Assembly: GCA_964494385.1 (NCBI GenBank)
Contig: CAZBSE010000006.1
Location: forward strand, 1 to 63,204
Length of the DNA stretch: 63,204 nucleotides
Source of the DNA: CAZBSE01 sp964494385
GTDB taxonomy: Bacteria; Actinomycetota; Humimicrobiia; Humimicrobiales; Humimicrobiaceae
Direction: 5' to 3'
The translations under genes were made by a program, and so were the position numbers. The first letter of the stretch is position 1, and each line of letters begins with the position of its first letter. Shown piece by piece: positions 46,932 through 56,515 of the stretch. The notes below the pieces were generated by a model. The model had not been told where the DNA came from. It saw nothing but the letters and a program-made list of their open reading frames with translations, and made no database searches.

Positions 46932-48167
46932 ATGGAAAAAGATTTGAAAAAACAAATGGATACCTTACTTATGGGAACTGAGGATGTTTTAATAAAGAAG
47001 GACTTTAAAATTATTCTTGAAAAATCAATAGCGGAGAATAATCCCCTTAAAGTAAAGTTAGGTCTGGATCCTACTTCTCCTGACATTCATCTTGGTCATA
47101 CAGTAGTTTTGAATAAACTTCGTCAGTTTCAAAACCTGGGACATACTGCAATTCTTATAATAGGAGACTATACCGCAAGAATAGGGGACCCTTCAGGAAG
47201 GTCCACTTTAAGGCCAAAATTATCTGCAGGAGTTATAGAAAAAAATGCGGAAACATATATGAAGCAGGCATTTAAAATACTGGATTCTAAAAGAACAGAG
47301 GTTGTAAGAAATTCAAAATGGCTTAAAACCTTGAAATTCGAAGATATTTTAAACTTAACCTCTAGATTTACGGTTGCACGAATGCTCGAAAGAGACGATT
47401 TTAAAAAAAGGTTTAAAGGCAACCTGCCAATAGCAATTATGGAATTTCTATATCCCATAATGCAGGCGTATGATTCGGTTGCAGTAAAAGCAGATGTAGA
47501 ATTAGGAGGAACCGATCAAAGATTTAACCTTTTAATGGGAAGAGAGCTGCAAAAAGAATTTTTACAGAGGCCGCAAATAGCAATTACGATGCCAATACTG
47601 GTAGGAATAGACGGCGTTGAAAAAATGAGTAAAAGCCTGGGAAACTATATCGGAGTAAAAGAACCACCCGGTGAAATATTTGGTAAGATTATGTCTATAC
47701 CGGACGGTATAATGATTGACTACTTCAAATTGATATCTGCGCTTGACTGTAAAGAAATAAAAGAGATTGAAAGCAATATAAGAAAACAAAAATTGAATCC
47801 TTCTATTGCCAAAAGAAAGCTGGCAAAAATTATAATTGAAAATTTGTATGATGGAAAAAAAGCTTTAGAGGCAGAAGAAGATTTTAATTTAGTATTTAAG
47901 AAAAAAGGAATTCCGGATAATGTAGAGGAATATATCATTAACATGGATAAGTCTAAAGAAAAAAAGTTCTATTTAGTAAAATTACTGGTGGCTTCAAAGC
48001 TTGCCGGCTCAAACAGTGAAGCCAGAAGGCTTATCAAACAGGGGGGGGTAAGGGTAAATGATAAAAAAATTAATGATCCGGATATTGAATTCGAAATAGA
48101 TGACATAAATGAGAAAGTAATCCAAAGAGGGAAAAGGCACTTCAGAAAAATAAGAATTATTAGGTAA
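46932..48167 (+). CDS. tyrS: tyrosine-tRNA ligase
   Basis: A 411-residue class I synthetase. HIGH is present as DIHLGHT, KMSKS as EKMSKSLGNY, and a C-terminal S4 RNA-binding domain (VKLLVASKLAGSNSEARRLI). GTDQRFNLLMGREL marks the tyrosine pocket. No T-box leader is visible in the 200 nt upstream. Position after the arginine operon mirrors actinobacterial genomes. Confidence 0.96.
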   Translation: MEKDLKKQMDTLLMGTEDVLIKKDFKIILEKSIAENNPLKVKLGLDPTSPDIHLGHTVVLNKLRQFQNLGHTAILIIGDYTARIGDPSGRSTLRPKLSAGVIEKNAETYMKQAFKILDSKRTEVVRNSKWLKTLKFEDILNLTSRFTVARMLERDDFKKRFKGNLPIAIMEFLYPIMQAYDSVAVKADVELGGTDQRFNLLMGRELQKEFLQRPQIAITMPILVGIDGVEKMSKSLGNYIGVKEPPGEIFGKIMSIPDGIMIDYFKLISALDCKEIKEIESNIRKQKLNPSIAKRKLAKIIIENLYDGKKALEAEEDFNLVFKKKGIPDNVEEYIINMDKSKEKKFYLVKLLVASKLAGSNSEARRLIKQGGVRVNDKKINDPDIEFEIDDINEKVIQRGKRHFRKIRIIR

Positions 48168-48249
48168 CTCTTAAGAAGGATTCTTTCTAAATTTTTCTAA
48201 TGTTAAAATCGGTTTACGAAAATCATACAAGGTCTTTTTGATAAACAAT

Positions 48250-48591
48250 ATGCATGAATATTCTATAACTCAAAGTATTATACAAATTTTAAGTGACATA
48301 ATAAAAGAACATAAAATAAAAAAATTAAAAAAAATTAATTTTGAACTGGGACCGCTGGCGCATATCGAGCCTCAATCAATCGAATTTTATTATGGTTATT
48401 TGACCCAAAAAAATAAGGTACTAAAAGATGCCGTACTGGAATTTAAAAAAAATAAATTAAGAATGGAATGCAAAGATTGCAGTAGAAAATTCATCCCGGA
48501 AAATTTTGAAAATAAATGTCCCTACTGTTTAAGTAAAAAGATTGACATTATAAATTCAGAAGATATAAAAATAACTTCAATAGAGGTATGA
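48250..48591 (+). CDS. hypA: hydrogenase/urease nickel chaperone HypA
   Basis: A protein of 113 residues. The ATG at 48250 is chosen because HypA must start Met-His-Glu for nickel binding; the longer frame from TTG at 48238 would add four residues in front. The zinc site is CKDCSRKF with CPYC near the end. HypA delivers nickel to NiFe hydrogenase (with HypB). No hydrogenase or other hyp gene lies in the window, so its client is elsewhere. Confidence 0.88.
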   Translation: MHEYSITQSIIQILSDIIKEHKIKKLKKINFELGPLAHIEPQSIEFYYGYLTQKNKVLKDAVLEFKKNKLRMECKDCSRKFIPENFENKCPYCLSKKIDIINSEDIKITSIEV

Positions 48592-48990
48592 ACTATTGTA
48601 AAACAGCGTGATTAATTTATATTGACTTAAGTCAATGCTGTGGTTAAAATAAAAACAACTAATATTTATTTTAAAAATTACTTGATTTATAGGTTAGTTT
48701 GCACTATTTAATATGAATAATATTGGTAAAAATAATATTAATCAATAACAAAGAAATATCGGCCGGTTTTTAATGATAAATATTATTAAAATATTTTAAA
48801 AGTCGATGTTTAAAATTTTTATAAAAACAAGAAAGAGGTAATTTAGTAACCATTTTTTAAAAACAGAATAATTTTTAGATTTAAATATAAAAATTTTTTA
48901 TTAGATTAGATAAATAATAGTTATAATAAATAGTTGTTAACAAATAATAAAATCTAAAATTTAAAATTATTTAGTGCAAATTAATTTATT
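48592..48990 (+). other. long AT-rich region upstream of rny
   Basis: About 400 nt without a gene. It holds a perfect 16-bp palindrome (48621-48636) and, at 48798-48806, AAAAGTCGA, the complement of the right arm of the terminator at 48991-49020. It is probably the rny promoter and leader region, but no hexamer pair stands out. Confidence 0.45.
48621..48636. repeat. perfect 16-bp palindrome
   Basis: ATTGACTTAAGTCAAT reads the same on both strands. It starts 30 nt after hypA and has no U-tract. It could be an operator; the TTGACT word could also serve as a -35. Confidence 0.55.
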
Positions 48991-49020
48991 AGTCGAGTAA
49001 TATAAAGACTCGACTTTTTT
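48991..49020 (+). terminator. intrinsic terminator just upstream of rny
   Basis: AGTCGAGT (48991-48998) and ACTCGACT (49008-49015) form an 8-bp stem with a 9-nt loop, directly followed by six Ts. It lies only about 5 nt before the rny ribosome site, 400 nt after hypA, so it looks more like a leader attenuator than a hypA terminator. Confidence 0.8.
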
Positions 49021-49040
49021 ATTGGAAGGAAGGATTGAAA

Positions 49041-50582
49041 ATGGATTTATTAATAAAAATACTCGCACTCGGAGTAACGATTATAATAGGATTTTTTATA
49101 GGATTTTTCTTCAGGAAGTACATAATAGATTCAAAACTGAGTTCGGCAGAGCAGAAAGCGAATTTGTTATTGAGTAATGCTAAAAAAGAATCTCAAAACA
49201 TTAAAAAGGAATCGATGCTGGAGGGAAAAGAAGAACTGCATAACTTAAAAGTAAGAACGGAAGAAGAAATAAAAAAACAAAAATTTGAATTAAAAAAAAT
49301 GGAAGACAGATTGCTTAATAGAGAAGATTCTATCGAGAATAAAGTTCGGTATCTTGATAAAAAAGAACAATCTGTAAATCAGAAAAATGAAGAATTAGAT
49401 CATAAAAATAAAAAACTTAAAGAGATCCTGGAAAAAGAAATTTTGAAGCTGGAAGCTATTGCAGAACTGACAAAAGATGAAGCTAAAGCAATTCTAATGA
49501 AAAAAATAGAAGATGAGGCAAAATATGAATCAGCAAAAGAAATAAGAAGCATAGAAGCTAAGCTAAAAGAGGATGCTGACAATATAGCAAAAAAGATACT
49601 TTCACAGGCCATACAGAGATGTGCGCTGGACCATGTAAGCGAAACCACGGTTTCAGTAGTGAATCTCCCTAATGATGAAATGAAAGGACGAATAATAGGA
49701 AGGGAGGGCAGGAACATAAGAGTATTTGAGAATCTTACAGGAATTAACATAATCGTGGATGATACCCCGGAAGCAGTAATATTATCTTCGTTCGACCCGG
49801 TAAGGAGAGAAATAGCCAGAGTAACACTTGAAAATTTAATAACAGATGGGAGAATCCACCCTGCAAGAATAGAAGAAATGTTCGAAAAATCAAGTAAGCT
49901 AATCAATAACGAGATTAAAGTTGAAGGGGAGCAAGCAGTTTTTGATATAGGAATATCGGAATTAAATCCGGGAATTGTAAAAGTACTTGGGAGATTAAAA
50001 TATAGGACAAGTTACGGCCAGAATGTACTGCTTCATTCAAAAGAAGTTTCTTTTGTTGCAGGAATAATTGCAGCGGAACTTGGAATGAACGTTAAAAAGG
50101 CAAAAAGAGCCGGACTGCTTCATGATATAGGGAAAGCTTTAACTCATGATATAGAAGGTTCCCACGCTATTATTGGTGCTGAGCTGGCAAAAAGATTAAA
50201 TGAAGATGAAGAAATATGTCATGCGATTAAATCGCATCATAATGAGGTTGAGGCTAAATCTATACTTGATGTGATCATACAGGTAGCTGATCAGATCTCA
50301 GGGGGAAGACCAGGTGCCAGAAGAGAAACTCTGGAAAATTATGTTAAAAGATTAGAAAGCCTGGAAAAGGTCGCCACTAAATTCAAAGGGATAGAAAAGG
50401 CTTATGCGATACAGGCCGGAAGAGAGATAAGAGTAATGGTAAAGCCGGAAGAAGTTGATGAAAATATGTCAATTATGCTATCAAAGGAAATTGCAAGAGA
50501 AATAGAGAAAGAGATGGAATACCCTGGGCAGATAAGAGTGACCGTGATAAGGGAAAGCAGAGCAATTGAATATGCAAAATAA
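49041..50582 (+). CDS. rny: ribonuclease Y
   Basis: An endoribonuclease of about 513 residues that starts bulk mRNA decay at the membrane. An N-terminal membrane helix (IIGFFIGFFFRKYI), a long coiled coil (about 25-200), a KH domain (MKGRIIGREGRNIRVFE) and an HD domain (AGLLHDIGKALTHD) are in the usual order. The ATG at 49041 is preferred to a TTG at 49035, since GGAAGGAAGGA ends 7 nt before it. The gene overlaps the next by about 11-17 nt. Confidence 0.96.
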   Translation: MDLLIKILALGVTIIIGFFIGFFFRKYIIDSKLSSAEQKANLLLSNAKKESQNIKKESMLEGKEELHNLKVRTEEEIKKQKFELKKMEDRLLNREDSIENKVRYLDKKEQSVNQKNEELDHKNKKLKEILEKEILKLEAIAELTKDEAKAILMKKIEDEAKYESAKEIRSIEAKLKEDADNIAKKILSQAIQRCALDHVSETTVSVVNLPNDEMKGRIIGREGRNIRVFENLTGINIIVDDTPEAVILSSFDPVRREIARVTLENLITDGRIHPARIEEMFEKSSKLINNEIKVEGEQAVFDIGISELNPGIVKVLGRLKYRTSYGQNVLLHSKEVSFVAGIIAAELGMNVKKAKRAGLLHDIGKALTHDIEGSHAIIGAELAKRLNEDEEICHAIKSHHNEVEAKSILDVIIQVADQISGGRPGARRETLENYVKRLESLEKVATKFKGIEKAYAIQAGREIRVMVKPEEVDENMSIMLSKEIAREIEKEMEYPGQIRVTVIRESRAIEYAK

Positions 50583-51714
50583 TACTGATATAGACAGATT
50601 TTTATCAGAACTAAAAATAAAAGACTCGCTTAATATTGAAGAAGATCTGGGAAATGGGTATGTAAGGTTAAAAATTTCCGAAGCTGAAAGGAGACAGGCT
50701 CTACAGGATATAAAATGCGTGGAAGATATAATTATTGAGATGCTCCGCAACAGCAGAGATGCGGGAAGTAAAAAAATATTTATCGGTACAAAAAAAATTG
50801 AAGACAAAAAGAGAAAAATTTATTTTATTGATGACGGTGAAGGAATTCCCCCTAAGTTACAGAATATTATATTTGAATCAAGAGTCACTTCAAAGCTGGA
50901 AAATGGAATAAAGGATTCTTACGGGTTCCATGGAAGAGGAATGGCCTTATTCTCAATAAAGTTAAATGTAGATGAAATAAAAATATTTTTTTCAGATAAA
51001 TATAAAGGAACATCCTTTTATATTAATATAGATCTTAAAAAAATTACGGAGAAAAAAGATCAATCTGTAATACCTTATATAATAAAAACCGATGAAGGCT
51101 TTAATATAATAGGGGGAGTCAATAATATAATAAAGACCATTATGGAGTTTCAGGTTCAAAATAGCGGCATCGGCTTTTATTACGGGACTCCTACGCAAAT
51201 ACTGGCCACTATGAGGGATATAACTATAAAAGACATTAAATATCCAAAATTTGAGAAATGGAACGAGTTAAAAGATTATATTAATTTAAATAAAGTAAAA
51301 GTAACTGAAATCCCAAAATTAACCGATAATTACAATTTAATGGAAAAAATCTCTAAAGAGATATTTAATATGGATATATCCCAGAGAGGCATCCAGAGGA
51401 TTATATACAATGAAATAAGGGCGCTGGAGCCCTTAAAAATAGATATACACAAAAGTATAAAGAAACCAGACTTCAATCAGAAACGAGATGTAGAAGAAGA
51501 TAATAGAAATATGAATAAAAGTTTAATACTTTATGATGAAAATAAATTAGCGGGCAGGTTTAAAGATGAAGAAATAAGATGTATAATAAAAATCCTGGAA
51601 GAAAAGATTAAAGAATTAGGTGATAAATATTTTATCACAATCAGTAAAGACATAGAATATAAGAAGTCTAATAATATTATAAAGTTTGTAATTGAACTGA
51701 AGCAAAAAGAATAA
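50572..51714 (+). CDS. GHKL-fold ATPase, family not recognised
   Basis: A protein of about 380 residues that I cannot assign to a named family. The ATP-binding N-terminus has all GHKL motifs: EMLRNSRDAG (E-x3-N-x2-D), FIDDGEGIPP (D-x-G-x-G) and YGFHGRGMALFS (G2 box). This is the MutL, Hsp90 or topoisomerase VI-B style rather than a histidine kinase, and no H-box is present. The C-terminal 200 residues are Lys/Ile-rich with no motif I know. A TTG at 50566 is an alternative start. It overlaps rny and is followed by spoVS, implying a shared job. Confidence 0.75.
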   Translation: MQNNTDIDRFLSELKIKDSLNIEEDLGNGYVRLKISEAERRQALQDIKCVEDIIIEMLRNSRDAGSKKIFIGTKKIEDKKRKIYFIDDGEGIPPKLQNIIFESRVTSKLENGIKDSYGFHGRGMALFSIKLNVDEIKIFFSDKYKGTSFYINIDLKKITEKKDQSVIPYIIKTDEGFNIIGGVNNIIKTIMEFQVQNSGIGFYYGTPTQILATMRDITIKDIKYPKFEKWNELKDYINLNKVKVTEIPKLTDNYNLMEKISKEIFNMDISQRGIQRIIYNEIRALEPLKIDIHKSIKKPDFNQKRDVEEDNRNMNKSLILYDENKLAGRFKDEEIRCIIKILEEKIKELGDKYFITISKDIEYKKSNNIIKFVIELKQKE

Positions 51715-51737
51715 AATAAAAATAGTAAATTAATAAT

Positions 51738-52010
51738 ATGAACAACAATATTAAGTTACTAAGGGTTTCTTCAAAATCAAAACCTAATTCAGTAGCGGGT
51801 GCAATAGCAGGAATGATAAGAAGTGACAGCAGAGTTCAGATTCAGACTATAGGAGCAGGGGCATTAAACCAGGCCATAAAAGGCATTGCCATAGCGAGGG
51901 GCTTTATAGCACCTACCGGCCAGGAAATCGTATGCATACCCTATTTTAAAGATATTGAAGTAAATGGCGAAGTAAAGACTGCTATTGTTCTAAATATAGA
52001 GTCCAGATGA
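51738..52010 (+). CDS. spoVS: stage V sporulation protein S
   Basis: A 90-residue SpoVS of standard size: LLRVSSKSKPNSVAGAIAG, QTIGAGALNQAIKGIAIAR and a final TAIVLNIES. The fold resembles Alba nucleic-acid-binding proteins. In Bacillus it affects spore coat and septation, but many non-sporing bacteria also have it beside rny, so sporulation cannot be concluded. Confidence 0.95.
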   Translation: MNNNIKLLRVSSKSKPNSVAGAIAGMIRSDSRVQIQTIGAGALNQAIKGIAIARGFIAPTGQEIVCIPYFKDIEVNGEVKTAIVLNIESR

Positions 52011-52074
52011 ATTAATATTCTCTAATTAAACCTTTTATTTTTTTATAACACTTTTTTTAAAAAAATTCAGATCA

Positions 52075-53379
52075 ATGAAAGCATACATAGAGACTTCCGG
52101 CTGCCAGATGAATGAAAATGATTCCGAGAGAATCATATATCTGTTTGAAAGAGAAGGATATAATAGAACCCGTGACATCGAAAAATCCGATCTTATTATA
52201 CTAAATACCTGCACCGTAAGGGAAAGGGCAAAAAACAGGCTTTATGGGCATATCGGCAATCTAAAAAGGTTAAAAAGTAAAAACAATGATATTTTAATAT
52301 GCATAGGGGGATGTATTGCTCAAAATCTTAAAGAAAGGATAATAGAAGATTTTCCATTTGTGGACATCGTTTTTGGGACCCATAACATAGCCGAGCTTCC
52401 GGACCTGATAAAAAGAAAAATTGCAGGCGGAAAAAGTATCTGCTCGGTCAGAGATGATGGGTATGACCCCGATATCTTTAAAGTAAAAAGAGAATATGAT
52501 TTTAAAGCGTATGTTCCTATTACCATAGGCTGCGATAATTATTGTTCTTACTGCATAGTCCCTTTCGTAAGAGGAAAAGAGAGATCTATAGAAAAAAATA
52601 AAATTATAAAAAACATTAATATGCTTGCTTGCGGGGGAGTGATAGAGGTAACGCTTCTGGGCCAGAATGTAAATTCTTATGGAAAAGGTTTAGATGATAA
52701 ATGCACTTTCCCGCAGCTTCTTGAAGAAGTATCGGATATAAAAAAAATAAGGAGAATAAGATTCCTTACCTCTCATCCAAAGGATTTTTCTAAAGATATT
52801 ACCGGTATTATGAAAAGAAGAAAAAATCTTGCAAAACATGTACACCTTCCGCTGCAGTCAGGGTCAAATAGGATATTAAAAAAAATGAATAGACTCTACA
52901 GCAGGGAGGATTATCTTAATATTATATCAAACATAAAAGATAATATTCCGGATTGCTCTATTACCACTGATATTATAATCGGCTTTCCGGGAGAGAAAAG
53001 AGAAGATTTTGTCAAGACACTTGACATGGTAAAAAAGGTAAGGTTCGCAAGGGCATTTACATTCATATATTCTCCCAGAGAGGGTACAAGGGCATATAAA
53101 TTTAAAGATTGTATTCCTATGAAGGATAAACAAAAATGGTTCAGAGAACTGCTTGATATTCAGAATATGATTTCATTGGAAGAAAATAAAAAATTTATCG
53201 GCCATAAGTTCGAAGTATTGGTTGAGGGCAGAAGTAAAAAGGGCACATGCATGATGGAGGGTAGGATGGAAAATAACACAGTTGTTAATTTTAGGGGAAG
53301 TGCCGGGCTTATCGGAAAAATTTTATCCGTTAAGATTACCGGAGCAAAGTCGTTCTATCTTATGGGAAAATTAGATTAG
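52075..53379 (+). CDS. miaB: tRNA-2-methylthio-N6-dimethylallyladenosine synthase
   Basis: A 434-residue radical SAM methylthiotransferase. The N-terminal UPF0004 domain has cysteines in ETSGCQMNEND, LNTCTVRERA and CIGGCIAQ; the radical SAM motif is GCDNYCSYCIVPFVRG; a TRAM domain closes the protein. It acts at A37 after MiaA, whose gene lies 22 nt downstream. Confidence 0.96.
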   Translation: MKAYIETSGCQMNENDSERIIYLFEREGYNRTRDIEKSDLIILNTCTVRERAKNRLYGHIGNLKRLKSKNNDILICIGGCIAQNLKERIIEDFPFVDIVFGTHNIAELPDLIKRKIAGGKSICSVRDDGYDPDIFKVKREYDFKAYVPITIGCDNYCSYCIVPFVRGKERSIEKNKIIKNINMLACGGVIEVTLLGQNVNSYGKGLDDKCTFPQLLEEVSDIKKIRRIRFLTSHPKDFSKDITGIMKRRKNLAKHVHLPLQSGSNRILKKMNRLYSREDYLNIISNIKDNIPDCSITTDIIIGFPGEKREDFVKTLDMVKKVRFARAFTFIYSPREGTRAYKFKDCIPMKDKQKWFRELLDIQNMISLEENKKFIGHKFEVLVEGRSKKGTCMMEGRMENNTVVNFRGSAGLIGKILSVKITGAKSFYLMGKLD

Positions 53380-53401
53380 CTAAAATTACTAAAAAGATAA
53401 A

Positions 53402-54442
53402 ATGAAAATATTTAGTGATTACGATTTAAGATTGATAAAAAATGATTTGAAGATCAACAATATAAACCTGGGTAAATTAAAAAGAAGACTGGGTACTTTA
53501 AAAAAAGTTATAGTGATCTGCGGCCCGACCTGTACCGGAAAAAGCAGGACAGGAATAGTCATAGCCAAATTGTTTGATACGGATATCATATCCGCAGATT
53601 CGATGCAGGTTTACAGAGGAATGAATATCGGTACCGACAAGTATGATTCCAAAAGATACGGAGTTAAGCAATATATGATAGATATGTTTGAGCCCGATTA
53701 TAACTTTAGCGTAATGGAATTCAAAAATATATGCAGAGAAATAATTGAAAAGCAGTTTTTTGATAAAAAAAAGATTCCGCTGTTTGTAGGAGGATCGGGA
53801 TTATATATCAGAAGAACAATAGAAAATATGAATAATGCACCAAGGGGGAATGAACTAATAAGAAAAAGGTTAAAAGAAGAAATTGAAAGAGACGGTACTG
53901 GGGAGTATTATAAAAAATTAAAGAAAATTGATAAGGATTATGCCGACAGAATAAGTAAAAACGACCGGAGGAGGATAGTAAGAGCACTGGAAGTTTATGA
54001 GATCACAGGCCGCCCTTTTTCTGATTTTCAGACTGCCTGGAAAAATAAAAAATCCGGATATAACTCTGTTTATGTTGGATTAGAAATGAAAAGATCCGAT
54101 TTGTATGACCTTATAGAAAAAAGAGTGGACAGTATGTTCGAAAGAAACCTGGTAGATGAAGTTAAAAATCTGGTTAAAAAAGGATACGGACAATGTAACA
54201 GCTTAATGCAGGCGGTTAGTTATAAAGAGGTGCTCAAGTATTTAAACGGAGAAATAAATTTAAATTCCTGCATCGAACTTGTAAAGAGAAATACAAGAAG
54301 ACTGGCCAAAAAGCAGATGACGTGGTTCAGGGCCGAACCTGCAATTAATTGGATAAGAGTAAATAATTATGATAACATTTTTAACCTGACTTTAAATGTT
54401 TTTAAAATACTGGAAAAGAAAACAGCAGATGAAAAAAATTAA
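53402..54442 (+). CDS. miaA: tRNA dimethylallyltransferase
   Basis: A 346-residue enzyme that prenylates A37. The P-loop is ICGPTCTGKSRTG, followed by ISADSMQVYRGM, DMFEPDYNFSV and GGSGLYIR. The first ATG gives about 33 residues before the P-loop strand, longer than the usual few, so a downstream non-ATG start is possible. A terminal helix ends in the overlap with dapF (14 nt). Confidence 0.95.
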   Translation: MKIFSDYDLRLIKNDLKINNINLGKLKRRLGTLKKVIVICGPTCTGKSRTGIVIAKLFDTDIISADSMQVYRGMNIGTDKYDSKRYGVKQYMIDMFEPDYNFSVMEFKNICREIIEKQFFDKKKIPLFVGGSGLYIRRTIENMNNAPRGNELIRKRLKEEIERDGTGEYYKKLKKIDKDYADRISKNDRRRIVRALEVYEITGRPFSDFQTAWKNKKSGYNSVYVGLEMKRSDLYDLIEKRVDSMFERNLVDEVKNLVKKGYGQCNSLMQAVSYKEVLKYLNGEINLNSCIELVKRNTRRLAKKQMTWFRAEPAINWIRVNNYDNIFNLTLNVFKILEKKTADEKN

Positions 54443-55289
54443 ATTTTCAAAACTTAATGGCCAGGGTAATGATTTTATATTAATAGATTCAACCGTAAAT
54501 CAAATAGATCTATCGGTAAAACAGATAACTGAAATGTGCAATAAAAATTTCGGTATAGGTGCGGATGGATTGATATTAGTAAAAAATTCCAGATTATCGG
54601 ATTTAAAGATGGAATATTTTAACAGGGATGGTTCAATTGCAGAAATGTGCGGTAATGGGATAAGGTGCATGGCAAAATTTGCTTATAATAATAATTTAAT
54701 AAAAAAAAGGGAAGCAAGCATTGAAACAATTGCAGGCGTAAAGAAAATATTGATAGAGACCGAAGGTAAAGAAATAGGAAATATAATGGTTAATATGGGA
54801 TTTCCTGAATTCAGGCCCAAAAATATTCCTGTAAAAACAGGAAATGATTCTGAAGTTTTTAATTATAAAATACACATAGGTTCAGAAAATTTTTATATAA
54901 ACTGTGTTTCTATGGGTAATCCGCACTGTGTAATTTTTTTAAGTAAAAATGTAAAATTGGATGCTATAGAAATAAAAAAGTGGGGCCCTAGAATCGAAGA
55001 ATATAAAATTTTTCCAAAAAAGGTTAACGTAGAATTTGTTAAAGTAAAAAATAATAAAGAATTAAATATGAGAGTATGGGAAAGAGGTGTAGGAGAGACC
55101 CTCTCCTGCGGAACAGGAGCTTGTGCGGCTATGGTATGTGCCGTAAAACTTGGAAAGGTAAAAAATAAAAAACTTTCTATCGGATTGCCGGGAGGGAAAA
55201 TAAATATAATATGGGAATCTTTAGTCTCTGAAGTATTTTTAGAAGGAAAAGTAAATTATAGTTATGATGGAGAGTATTTTTTATATTAA
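54429..55289 (+). CDS. dapF: diaminopimelate epimerase
   Basis: A protein of 286 residues from the ATG at 54429; an in-frame upstream start would add 11 residues inside miaA. The two catalytic cysteines are in EMCGNGIRCMAKF and SCGTGACAAM. KFSKLNGQGNDFI is the usual N-terminus. It converts LL- to meso-diaminopimelate for lysine and peptidoglycan. It is next to dapL, which makes its substrate. Confidence 0.96.
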   Translation: MKKIKFSKLNGQGNDFILIDSTVNQIDLSVKQITEMCNKNFGIGADGLILVKNSRLSDLKMEYFNRDGSIAEMCGNGIRCMAKFAYNNNLIKKREASIETIAGVKKILIETEGKEIGNIMVNMGFPEFRPKNIPVKTGNDSEVFNYKIHIGSENFYINCVSMGNPHCVIFLSKNVKLDAIEIKKWGPRIEEYKIFPKKVNVEFVKVKNNKELNMRVWERGVGETLSCGTGACAAMVCAVKLGKVKNKKLSIGLPGGKINIIWESLVSEVFLEGKVNYSYDGEYFLY

Positions 55290-55328
55290 AATCTTATATG
55301 TATCCAAATTAATTCAGAAAGGTAAATA

Positions 55329-56498
55329 ATGCGCTTTAAAGAATCAGAAAGGATAAGGCTGCTGAAGCCGTATTTATTTGCTGAAATAAATAAAATAATA
55401 GATAAGAAAAAAAAGGAAGGGTTGGACGTAATAAGCCTTGGTATAGGCGATCCTGATATACCGACTTCTCACGGCATAGTTGAAGAGCTTTGCAAAGAAG
55501 CAGAAAATCCTGAAAATCATAGATATCCTTCAAGTTATGGTTTAAAGATTTTTAAAGAATCGGTCTCCGAGTATTATAGCGATAGGTTTGACGTGTCCCT
55601 TGATAGTGAAAAAGAAGTCATACCGCTTTTTGGTTCAAAAGAAGGCATAACGGATATTGCATATGCTTTTATAAATCCCGGAGATTACGCAATGATGACA
55701 GACCCGGCATATTTGGTATACAGGATGGGAACAATATTCGCAGGGGGTATACCATATACAATACCAATAGAAGAAAAAAATAACTTTTTATTTGATATTG
55801 AGAGCATTGATAGAGACATCGCAGCTAAAACTAAGGTTTTATTTATTAATTACCCAAATAATCCGACTACTGCGACATGTGATATAAATTTTTTTAAAAA
55901 ATTAGTAGATTTTGCGGATAAAAACAATATTATTATTTGTCACGACAATGCCTATTCGGATATATATACGGGAGAAAGCAAGCCGTTAAGTTTTTTAAAT
56001 GCAAAGGGCTCCAAAGAGGTCGGGATAGAATTAAATTCGCTTTCAAAGACATTTAATATGACAGGATGGAGAATAGGATATGCGGCAGGTAATGAAAGGA
56101 TAATAAAAAGTCTGGGTAAATATAAAACGAATGTGGATTCAGGTATTTTTAATGCTGTTCAATATGCTGGCGCCAAGGCACTGCGCAATTATAAAAAATA
56201 TTCCGGATATAATAATCAAATTTACAAAAGAAGAAGAGTGATGGTAAAAGAGGCCCTGAATGAGATTGGAATTGATTATTATAATTCTGATGCTACCATA
56301 TATGTATGGGCTAAAGTTCCTGGAAAATTTACATCTGAATCATTTTCAAGAATTATACTGGAAAAAGCCAATGTAGTAGTTACGCCGGGTAATGCTTTCG
56401 GAGAGCATGGAGAAGGATTTTTCAGGATTTCATTGACTATAAATGACATCAGAATCAAAGAAGCATTAAACAGAATAAAACGTGCTGTTAAGGAGTGA
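55329..56498 (+). CDS. dapL: LL-diaminopimelate aminotransferase
   Basis: A 389-residue class I/II PLP aminotransferase. Text includes ISLGIGDPDIPT, PLFGSKEGITDIAY, INYPNNPTTA, HDNAYSDIY and the PLP-lysine segment ELNSLSKTFNMTGWRIG. It makes LL-DAP from tetrahydrodipicolinate in one step and so replaces DapD, DapC and DapE. The dapF neighbour supports this over other class I aminotransferases. Confidence 0.92.
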   Translation: MRFKESERIRLLKPYLFAEINKIIDKKKKEGLDVISLGIGDPDIPTSHGIVEELCKEAENPENHRYPSSYGLKIFKESVSEYYSDRFDVSLDSEKEVIPLFGSKEGITDIAYAFINPGDYAMMTDPAYLVYRMGTIFAGGIPYTIPIEEKNNFLFDIESIDRDIAAKTKVLFINYPNNPTTATCDINFFKKLVDFADKNNIIICHDNAYSDIYTGESKPLSFLNAKGSKEVGIELNSLSKTFNMTGWRIGYAAGNERIIKSLGKYKTNVDSGIFNAVQYAGAKALRNYKKYSGYNNQIYKRRRVMVKEALNEIGIDYYNSDATIYVWAKVPGKFTSESFSRIILEKANVVVTPGNAFGEHGEGFFRISLTINDIRIKEALNRIKRAVKE

Positions 56499-56515
56499 TA
56501 TAACCGGAATAGTTT

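Noticed and set aside
51738..52010. Evidence that the organism forms spores
   Set aside because: spoVS and a 3D-domain protein also occur in non-sporing bacteria; no other sporulation gene is present in the window.
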